Positions 57,534-64,000 of a stretch of DNA of 64,000 nt are shown one piece after another. The notes under the pieces were generated by a model. The model saw only the letters and a list, made by a program, of their open reading frames with translations. It was not told the DNA's origin and did not search any database. Positions within the stretch are counted from its first letter, which is position 1. Every line of letters begins with the position of its first letter. This DNA is from Oegoconia quadripuncta (Eukaryota > Arthropoda > Insecta > Lepidoptera > Autostichidae): assembly GCA_949316235.1 (NCBI GenBank), contig OX438744.1:41211278-41275277 (forward strand). Direction: 5' to 3'. Position numbers and translations under genes: made by a program.

Positions 57534-59030
57534 ATGGCGTTGAAGTGCACCAAATGTAAACTACAAATTACGAATAGAGAATCTCTAAGCTGTTCTACAT
57601 GTAAACAAAACTATCACATACTTTGCGCAAATGTGTCATATAAAAGATTCTGCTTAATGAGTTTAGAAAATAAAACTAATTGGATATGCATAACTTGCTA
57701 CGACAAAAAACAGAATGATGTCTATTTCACTCCACGAACTGCTGTTCATTCACCGCAATCATCAACGCCACACCAGGAATATGTCACAATACGAGATAAA
57801 ATTGTCATCAATGTCTCAACGGATAATACGTTTAGTTTGCTATCAGATGAGGAGGAAGAAAATCAGCATTTACAACAAGAAATTATTTTAAATAGAAGTT
57901 GCCCTGAATTAAATACTTACAATCACGATGATTTAGAGGAAATGAAATTGAAGGTTCTTAAATTACAAACAGAATTGGCGTCTGCTCACAAGGAAGTCGA
58001 AAATTTAGTGTCTGAAAATTATGCACTATCTACACAGATCTCTAAATATGAAATTCGAATTCAGCAGTTAACTCAGATAAGCAAATCGGTTGTCAAAAAT
58101 CCAGTATCAGTGAGAAAAAGCATGAGTCTCAATAGAAACAGACTTAATTATTCTGTAGAAAGAAGTAACTCGACTGAAACTGAGACGCACACCAAGTCTA
58201 TGAAATCACGGCATCAATACCAACTCCAAAATGGTAATCAATATCAGGCCACCGAAACACTGAACTTTTCGCCATCAAGAAATGGACAAGGGAAGAGTAA
58301 AGGAAAATCGACAACAGATGGCGCCAGCTGCATGGAGAATAAGTCTGAAACACAAAGTATAAAACAGAGTAAAGTAATTATTTTAGCAGATCAACAAGGA
58401 GTAGGAGTACAGGGAATATTGCAAAAATTATTGGGACCTAAGTACAATGTGTTCTGTTTCTATAAACCTGGTGCTACTCTAATTGACGTACTGTCTTCAT
58501 GTAAATCGGAAATAAGCGAGTTAACACCAAATGATTACATCATATTAATAGGGTTTAGGAATGACGACAGTCCTTTTGTAATTCGATATATGTTTACGTC
58601 ATGGCTTTTGTCTCTCCAAAACACAAATGTAATTATATGTCAGGCTTCCTTTAACAAGCATTTAAATATAGGAAAGTTAAATCATGAACTAAAGTTTATA
58701 TGTAATAATTTTAAAAACTCTGTATTTTTGGATATGGAATTTGACAGATTTATACCTGGTAGGAAGCACTATGCCACATATCTATGTCGTAATATTTTAA
58801 GAGAAATCCTAAGGCTGTCTTATACTTTTAATTATATGCGTTATCAAAAGCAAAATAAAACGAATTGTAATTGTAGTCACGACATCTATACTCAGACTGA
58901 GACTCCGACTAATATTAATCAATATACACAAACAGGGGTTGATTTACAGAAAAATAACGACCATTTGACATCTCCTTTAAATGACGTCACCCCCAACGTC
59001 ATCGGTGCAAAAGATTTTTTTCGTGTATAA
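57534..59030 (+). CDS. ORF1 protein of CR1-group LINE: PHD finger, coiled coil, esterase-like domain
   Basis: 498 residues. Residues 5-55 form a C4HC3 PHD finger: C5-C8, C20-C23, H28-C31, C52-C55 with W50 two before the last pair. A coiled coil spans about 132-183 (LEEMKLKVLKLQTELASAHK and on). A Ser/Asn-rich spacer follows. Residues 280-426 resemble the SGNH/esterase fold of CR1-group ORF1 proteins: the block I position reads ILADQQG instead of the usual GDS, and the block III position reads LIGFRND (normally G-x-N-D). The C-terminus has a C-x-C pair in KTNCNCSH. ORF1 proteins bind the element's RNA and multimerise; the esterase-like domain here has lost the nucleophile Ser and is probably inactive, acting as a structural or binding domain. 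The start at 57,534 has a good context. The last 50 nt overlap ORF2. Confidence 0.85.
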   Translation: MALKCTKCKLQITNRESLSCSTCKQNYHILCANVSYKRFCLMSLENKTNWICITCYDKKQNDVYFTPRTAVHSPQSSTPHQEYVTIRDKIVINVSTDNTFSLLSDEEEENQHLQQEIILNRSCPELNTYNHDDLEEMKLKVLKLQTELASAHKEVENLVSENYALSTQISKYEIRIQQLTQISKSVVKNPVSVRKSMSLNRNRLNYSVERSNSTETETHTKSMKSRHQYQLQNGNQYQATETLNFSPSRNGQGKSKGKSTTDGASCMENKSETQSIKQSKVIILADQQGVGVQGILQKLLGPKYNVFCFYKPGATLIDVLSSCKSEISELTPNDYIILIGFRNDDSPFVIRYMFTSWLLSLQNTNVIICQASFNKHLNIGKLNHELKFICNNFKNSVFLDMEFDRFIPGRKHYATYLCRNILREILRLSYTFNYMRYQKQNKTNCNCSHDIYTQTETPTNINQYTQTGVDLQKNNDHLTSPLNDVTPNVIGAKDFFRV

Positions 59031-61860
59031 TCGCATTTACATATTGCATCAGAATATTAATGGACTTATTTCGAAATCTGACATTTTTACTGTGAGTTTA
59101 GATGACATGGAAGAGATAGGTAAACGAATTGACATACTGTGTTTTACAGAACACAATATGACACCGAATGACATAGACTTTTTGGTAATACCAAGTTTTT
59201 CCCTAGCTTCTTACTATGCTCGTGACAATAGGAACGGCGGATCGTGTATATTAGTGCGGAATAGCCTAAAATATAGAGTAATTGACTCTGTATCGAAATT
59301 TAATATACCAGGTGTGTTAGAACTTTGTGCGACCGAATTACTGAGCCATAGGCTGGTAATCTTGTGTATGTATAGAGTACCTAAAAACGAACGTGTTCCA
59401 TACTATTATAGCTTATTTTTCAACAATCTTCATAATATTCTAGATCTCTTTACAAGAAATAATAACAAAAAAATAGTTATTTGCGGGGACTTTAACATAA
59501 ATATCCTTAAAAAAACAAAATACACACAGGAATTTGAACAAATAATCCAAAGCTATAACCTTAAATTATCTGTAAGGGAACCTACACGACCTAGCAGTGG
59601 AACCTGCCTGGACAATATTATTCATAATTTGCACGGCGGGAAGACGGAAGTGATTGAGTTAGCTATCTCAGATCACAAAGCCCAAATTATGACTTGTCCA
59701 GTTAGGAAAGCATGTGTTTATAATCACTGGTTCTCTATGAAAAGTGATTACAGAAAGGAAAATCTCATCAAATTCGGAAACTGTATAGAAAAACTTTCTT
59801 TTAGCGAAGTATTTAATACGAGGGACGGTGATACGGCTTTTACAAAATTCTTTGATTTGTTCAAATTATTCTATGACCTATGCTTTCCCGTAGTGCTTAA
59901 AAAAATGTATATAGCAAGAAAACCAAAGTGGATATCAAATGGTATAAAGAAGTGTAGCAGGCATAAGCGATCACTGTTATGGAAATATAGACTCTCTAAA
60001 GATTCTAATGACAAAAAAAAGTTTAGAGATTATTCAATGAAATACAATAAAATTATAAAATTGACTCAAAAATCTCAAAATGACCACTATATTTTTAAGT
60101 CCGCAAGTAAGTCAAAGGCAACATGGAATGTAATAAATAAAACTAAACTAAGCTTTCCGAAAGAAAGTATCAATCAGGTGACAATTAATGGAACCCAAAT
60201 TACAAACCCTGAGCAAATAGCGCAACAATTTAATGACTATTATATAGATCAGGTGCAGTCAACATCGGGAATCACTGAGAAATATAAAGCAACATGCAGG
60301 TATAATTCACAAAAATCTTTTTTCATGAAGCCGACTAGTTCAGGTGAAGTATGTTCTATAATAAAATGCTTGAAAAATACAAATAGTACCGGTTTTGATC
60401 ATATATCCACTAAAGTGATAAAATATGTCTGCTATCTAATCTCTCCTGTTATTACCTACATTGTAAATCTTTGCTTAGAACAAGGTGTATTTCCATCTAA
60501 GCTAAAGATAACTGTTATTAAACCAATATACAAAAAAGATGATAAATGGGACATTAAAAATTATAGGCCCGTAGCTTTGATTTCAGTATTTTCAAAAATT
60601 TTTGAAAAATTAATATACAATAGATTATATAATTACTTTGAGACTAACAATATATTAACAAAGGAACAAAAGGGATTTCGTAAAAATAATTCAATTGGCT
60701 CTGCCATTTATGACTTTCTAAATATGATTTGCACTAGAATGGACAATAGACAACCAGTATTTGCGCTATATTTAGATATGACAAAAGCATTTGATTATGT
60801 TAAACACAGTATATTATTGAATAAATTAGAAATGTATGGCTTGCGAGGAAATTCCTTGAATTTACTAGAATCCTATCTTACTAATAGAATGCAAGTTACA
60901 CAAATCAACAGAATATGTACTAAGACTGGAGTTGAGAAATTATATACATCTTCTCAGCGAACTGTTACTTTCAGAGTTCCCCAAGGTAGCGTACTGGGGC
61001 CACTTCTGTTCCTCATATATATAAATGACCTACCGATGGCAATAAAGAACCTAATGGTATTATTTGCAGATGATTGTACAGTTGTATATCAAAATGAAAA
61101 TGAAATAAGTAATAGTCTTGCAAGTATAATTGAATGGCTCCAAACTAACAATTTACGTATAAATTTAGAAAAAACAATGATTATGAATTTTAAACAGAGG
61201 ACAAATCAATCACTTGGTACTAAGATTAACTTTGACGGTAAAGAGATTCGCGAAACAAAGACTACAAAGTTTCTGGGACTATTTATTGATGATAATATGA
61301 AATGGCAATCACATTTGGAATTTATACGTGGTAAAATTTGTCAGTTTTCTTATGCTTTACGGATGCTGAATAAAGTTGTAAACCAAAAATCCGTAATTAC
61401 AGCATACCATGGATATGTTGCTGCTAGGCTAAGATATGGAATTATTTTCTGGGGGAATGCTGTAAATATTGACACTGTATTTATAGCACAAAAAAGCTGT
61501 ATACGATCAATCTGTGGCTTGAAAAGAATGGATAGCTGCAGACCCTTCTTCAAAAATCTCAAAATATTAACGCTGACATCATTATACATATTTGAGATAG
61601 CGCTTTACATTAGACGCCACCCTGAACTGTTCCCTAATATTTTGAGCGCACGACGTAAGGACCAGCTCCAGCATAAACCAGCCAAAACAACTCTATTTGT
61701 AAATAGTGTGTTTGCAATGGCCCCAAAAATTTATAATAAACTTTCTCCAGATTTAAAGAAATGCACCCAGTTTTCTGAATTTAGGAGAAAGTTATTTGAC
61801 TTTCTTGTAGAAAAGACATTTTATTCTATTAAGGAATTTTTTGATACAGATGACAATTGA
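58981..61860 (+). CDS. ORF2 protein of CR1-group LINE: APE endonuclease and reverse transcriptase
   Basis: 959 residues, in the +1 frame relative to ORF1. The frame opens with TAA directly followed by ATG at 58,981, and the next Met (residue 43) would cut the endonuclease, so 58,981 is the only sensible AUG unless a frameshift from ORF1 is used. Endonuclease about 20-240: HQNINGL, FTEHN (E57), CGDFNIN (D170), SDH (H232). RT about 480-740: the fingers with YKKDDKWDIKNYRPVALI, motif A LDMTKAFDYV (D599), motif B VPQGSVLGPLLFLIYINDL, motif C FADD (D697, D698). A tail to residue 959 follows, with the F..S.F..AP..YN..SPDL signature. All catalytic positions are present and there is no stop, so the protein could be active. 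It nicks target DNA and reverse-transcribes the element RNA at the nick. Confidence 0.9.
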   Translation: MTSPPTSSVQKIFFVYNRIYILHQNINGLISKSDIFTVSLDDMEEIGKRIDILCFTEHNMTPNDIDFLVIPSFSLASYYARDNRNGGSCILVRNSLKYRVIDSVSKFNIPGVLELCATELLSHRLVILCMYRVPKNERVPYYYSLFFNNLHNILDLFTRNNNKKIVICGDFNINILKKTKYTQEFEQIIQSYNLKLSVREPTRPSSGTCLDNIIHNLHGGKTEVIELAISDHKAQIMTCPVRKACVYNHWFSMKSDYRKENLIKFGNCIEKLSFSEVFNTRDGDTAFTKFFDLFKLFYDLCFPVVLKKMYIARKPKWISNGIKKCSRHKRSLLWKYRLSKDSNDKKKFRDYSMKYNKIIKLTQKSQNDHYIFKSASKSKATWNVINKTKLSFPKESINQVTINGTQITNPEQIAQQFNDYYIDQVQSTSGITEKYKATCRYNSQKSFFMKPTSSGEVCSIIKCLKNTNSTGFDHISTKVIKYVCYLISPVITYIVNLCLEQGVFPSKLKITVIKPIYKKDDKWDIKNYRPVALISVFSKIFEKLIYNRLYNYFETNNILTKEQKGFRKNNSIGSAIYDFLNMICTRMDNRQPVFALYLDMTKAFDYVKHSILLNKLEMYGLRGNSLNLLESYLTNRMQVTQINRICTKTGVEKLYTSSQRTVTFRVPQGSVLGPLLFLIYINDLPMAIKNLMVLFADDCTVVYQNENEISNSLASIIEWLQTNNLRINLEKTMIMNFKQRTNQSLGTKINFDGKEIRETKTTKFLGLFIDDNMKWQSHLEFIRGKICQFSYALRMLNKVVNQKSVITAYHGYVAARLRYGIIFWGNAVNIDTVFIAQKSCIRSICGLKRMDSCRPFFKNLKILTLTSLYIFEIALYIRRHPELFPNILSARRKDQLQHKPAKTTLFVNSVFAMAPKIYNKLSPDLKKCTQFSEFRRKLFDFLVEKTFYSIKEFFDTDDN

Positions 61861-62180
61861 CAATATACCATAATTGACACTTTTACTTGACATTCAGTTT
61901 CATCATAATAAATTATTAAATTGTTGACATAAATGTTGTACGTAGTTTATTGTATGTAATATTAATGAATGAATGCAAATGTAACGTTTCGGAATTTTAT
62001 GACAGTTTTATGGATTTTTTTAATGCGCAATGTAATTACTTTATTTTATTTTACTTTAATTTATAGTTCCTAATTATTTTGACCTTGTATGCCTACGGGC
62101 GGAACACAGCGGTAATAATTTAATGTAACATCCTTAATCCTGTGATTCACAATAAATGATAAAATGAAAATGAAAATGAA
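61861..62180 (+). other. 3' UTR of the CR1-group element with ATGAAA-type tail
   Basis: 320 bp, AT-rich, ending in several ATGAAA-like units that run into the target duplication. CR1-group LINEs typically end in such short tandem repeats rather than poly(A), because the RT recognises the 3' end of its own RNA. Confidence 0.7.
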
Positions 62181-64000
62181 ATGATGAAATCCAAAAACAC
62201 GGCCCCGGGACCCGATGGGGTCCCGGGACGCGTCCTGGCTCTGGCACTGGAGGCCCTCGGGGGGAGATTCCGTGGTCTACTGGACGCCTGTCTTCGGACC
62301 GGCCGTTTTCCAGCCATCTGGAAAATCGGCCGGCTCGTCCTGATCAAGAAGGACGGGCGTCCCGCGGAATCCCCCTCAGCCTACCGTCCGATCGTGCTAC
62401 TGGACGAGGTCGACAAGCTCTTTGAGCGCATTATATGCTGTCGCCTCGTCAAGCACCTCCGAGACGTAGGCCCCGATCTGTCCGAACGTCAGTTCGGATT
62501 CCGAGAGGGAAGGTCGACCGTTGACGCGGTCGGCCGTGTCAAAGCCCTCTCGGAAGAGGCGGCCGCCCAGGGCGGGGTGTTGCTGGCGGTGTCACTGGAC
62601 ATCGCTAACGCCTTTAACACCCTTCCCTGGGCCTGCATTATGGAGGCACTCCTCTATCATAACGTGCCTCCATACCTGCGCCTCATGGTCGGGGCCTACC
62701 TCTCGCAGAGATACGTTGAGTATCCGGTCCGGGACGGTAGGCTGGCAAGGTGGGAAACGTCGTGCGGTGTTCCGCAGGGGTCGGTTTTAGGCCCTCTCCT
62801 GTGGAACGTCGGCTACGACTGGGTGCTGCGGGGCGAGCTCCTTCCCGGAGCAGAGGTCACCTGTTATGCGGATGACACGCTGGTGACCTCCCGGGGGAGC
62901 TCGTACCGAGAAGCGGCACGCCTCGCCACTGTGTCAGTAGCACAGGTGGTGAGGCGCATAAGGATGCTCGGCCTGGAGGTGGCCCTCCATAAGTCCGAGG
63001 CGCTGTGTTTTCACGGCGCCCGGAAGGGGCCACCTCCCGGCGCGAGCATCCAGGTTGGTGGCACTCGAATCGCGGTCAAGCCCGAGATGAGGTATCTCGG
63101 ACTTGTCCTCGACCCGCGCTGGAGTTTCCGTGGGCACTTCGCCCGCCTGGCCCCCCGATTGATCGCGGCATCGGCTGCCCTAAGGCGGCTGATGCCAAAC
63201 ATCGGGGGGCCCGAGTCGGCAAGCCGCCGCCTCTACATGGGGGTGGTGCGGTCGATGGCCCTGTACGGGGCCCCGATCTGGGCGGAGACCCTGACGGCCC
63301 GTAGGAATGTCACTCTTCTGAGACGTCCTCAGAGGGTGATGGCCGTCAGCGTCATACGCGGATACCGCACCATCTCTTTTGAGGCGGCGTGCGCATTGGC
63401 GGGCACACCTCCCTGGGACCTGGAGGCGGAGGCCCAGGCGTCACTGTATAAGTGGCGCAAGGACCTCCTCCTCCGGGGCGATCATCCCACTCCAAGGGAG
63501 GTGGAAGTGCGGAAACTCCAGGCTCGGCAGTCCGTGCTGGGGATCTGGGGGGTAAGGCTGGCCTCGCCTGAGGCCGGCCGCCGGACTGTCGAGGCGCTCC
63601 GTCCGGTAATAAGGGACTGGACGGAGCGCATGCGGGGCTCGCTGACCTTCCGCGCGGTGCAGGTTCTCTCAGGCCATGGGTGCTTCGGGAGGTACCTGCA
63701 CCGCATCGCCGGAAGGGAGGCGACCGACGAGTGCCACCATTGTGGCTGCCACGAGGACACGGCGCAGCACACCCTCGAGGAATGCCCAGCTTGGGCGGGG
63801 GAGCGCCGCGACCTCGTCGCAGCGGTAGGGGACGATCTCTCCTTGCCGGCCGTAGTCAAGGCTATGGTTGGCGACGAGAGGTCGTGGAAAGCGGTCCTCT
63901 CCTTCTGCGAGTGCGTGCTCACGCAGAAGGAGGCGGCGGAGAGAGAGAGGGAGAATGATCCCTCCTCTCAGCACTTCCGCCGCAGACGCACAGGGACCAG
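62181..64000 (+). CDS. R1-clade LINE ORF2, reverse transcriptase and C-terminus (second part, runs off the window)
   Basis: The frame set by 62,187 (AAA-TCC) is open without a stop to the window end, about 600 codons. Domains: KNTAPGPDGVPG and AYRPIVLLDEVDKLFERI (fingers), SLDIANAFNTLPW (motif A), CGVPQGSVLGPLLWNVGYDW (motif B), TCYADDTLVTSRG (motif C), MRYLGLVLDPRWSF and LYGAPIWAETL (thumb/connection). Then a C-terminal CCHC zinc knuckle, CHHCGCHEDTAQHTLEEC, near 63,730-63,790. This order, with YADDT, is that of SART/R1-type elements of moths. Catalytic residues are all present. The element was probably 5'-truncated but otherwise intact before the CR1-group insertion split it. Strongly GC-rich, unlike the flanks. 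The stop codon and 3' UTR lie outside the window. Confidence 0.85.
   Translation, partial: MMKSKNTAPGPDGVPGRVLALALEALGGRFRGLLDACLRTGRFPAIWKIGRLVLIKKDGRPAESPSAYRPIVLLDEVDKLFERIICCRLVKHLRDVGPDLSERQFGFREGRSTVDAVGRVKALSEEAAAQGGVLLAVSLDIANAFNTLPWACIMEALLYHNVPPYLRLMVGAYLSQRYVEYPVRDGRLARWETSCGVPQGSVLGPLLWNVGYDWVLRGELLPGAEVTCYADDTLVTSRGSSYREAARLATVSVAQVVRRIRMLGLEVALHKSEALCFHGARKGPPPGASIQVGGTRIAVKPEMRYLGLVLDPRWSFRGHFARLAPRLIAASAALRRLMPNIGGPESASRRLYMGVVRSMALYGAPIWAETLTARRNVTLLRRPQRVMAVSVIRGYRTISFEAACALAGTPPWDLEAEAQASLYKWRKDLLLRGDHPTPREVEVRKLQARQSVLGIWGVRLASPEAGRRTVEALRPVIRDWTERMRGSLTFRAVQVLSGHGCFGRYLHRIAGREATDECHHCGCHEDTAQHTLEECPAWAGERRDLVAAVGDDLSLPAVVKAMVGDERSWKAVLSFCECVLTQKEAAERERENDPSSQHFRRRRTGT

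Larger units (their letters stand above)
56938..62180 (+). mobile_element. Intact CR1-group non-LTR retrotransposon, nested in the R1-clade element
   Basis: A 5.24-kb insertion flanked by ATGATG (56,932-56,937 and 62,181-62,186). The order is 5' UTR of 596 bp, ORF1 (57,534-59,030), ORF2 (58,981-61,860) and a 320-bp 3' UTR ending in short ATGAAA units instead of a poly(A). AT-rich, in sharp contrast to its GC-rich host. ORF1 with PHD finger and esterase-like domain is the hallmark of CR1-group elements. Neither frame has a stop or frameshift. The host frame reads through perfectly if the insertion and one duplication are removed, so the insertion is probably young. Whether the first bases (TAGGCGCCAGGGGGCTC) are the true transcript start cannot be judged here. 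Confidence 0.85.

Overview
The window looks like repeat-rich nuclear DNA of an insect, most likely a moth or butterfly. I found no convincing host protein-coding gene, no rRNA gene and no functional tRNA gene. The lepidopteran call rests on three things: R1/TRAS-type non-LTR retrotransposons of very high GC lying in an AT-rich background, a satellite built on the insect telomere pentamer CCTAA, and SINE and CR1-like families of a kind I know from moth and butterfly genomes. It is an inference from sequence style, not a species identification.

Positions 1-52,980 are intergenic or intronic-looking DNA carrying a mosaic of old and young repeats. I distinguish: three tRNA-headed SINE families with short AT-rich tails (A, B, C); a fourth, longer tRNA-headed family (D); a 5S-rRNA-headed SINE family (E); 3' ends of several CR1/Jockey-group LINEs (one long RT remnant at 15.7-17.1 kb has its catalytic FADD changed to FADA); a recurrent repeat R ending in TTATAATATTAG; a small repeat F; a composite inverted-repeat DNA element at 614-1281 with an 8-bp target duplication; and tandem arrays with units of 60, 12, 15 and 5 bp. 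Several insertions are nested with readable target-site duplications (5.7-6.3 kb, 12.0-12.3 kb, 24.0-24.6 kb). Two inverted, paralogous, coding-like segments (33.78 kb and 36.8-37.0 kb) could not be identified.

Positions 52,989-64,000 are the most structured part: a stack of non-LTR elements in and beside a CCTAA-based, telomere-like satellite. In order: a minus-strand R1-clade fragment with a poly(A) tail and a 15-bp target duplication (53,004-54,428); the satellite (54,444-55,387, resuming 56,214-56,270); inside it a minus-strand TRAS/R1-like RT fragment with an A-tail placed just after the RT palm; then a plus-strand R1-clade ORF2 (56,275 to beyond the window end). That ORF is split by an apparently complete, intact 5.2-kb CR1-group retrotransposon (56,938-62,180). 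The CR1-group element encodes ORF1 (PHD finger, coiled coil, SGNH/esterase-like domain lacking the catalytic block I) and ORF2 (endonuclease plus reverse transcriptase, all key residues present). It is flanked by an ATGATG duplication, and removing it together with one copy of the duplication restores the R1 reading frame exactly, so this is probably a recent insertion.

The elements share no pathway with one another. What links them is target preference and retrotransposition by endonuclease-RT proteins; the SINEs presumably depend on LINE machinery of the same kind.
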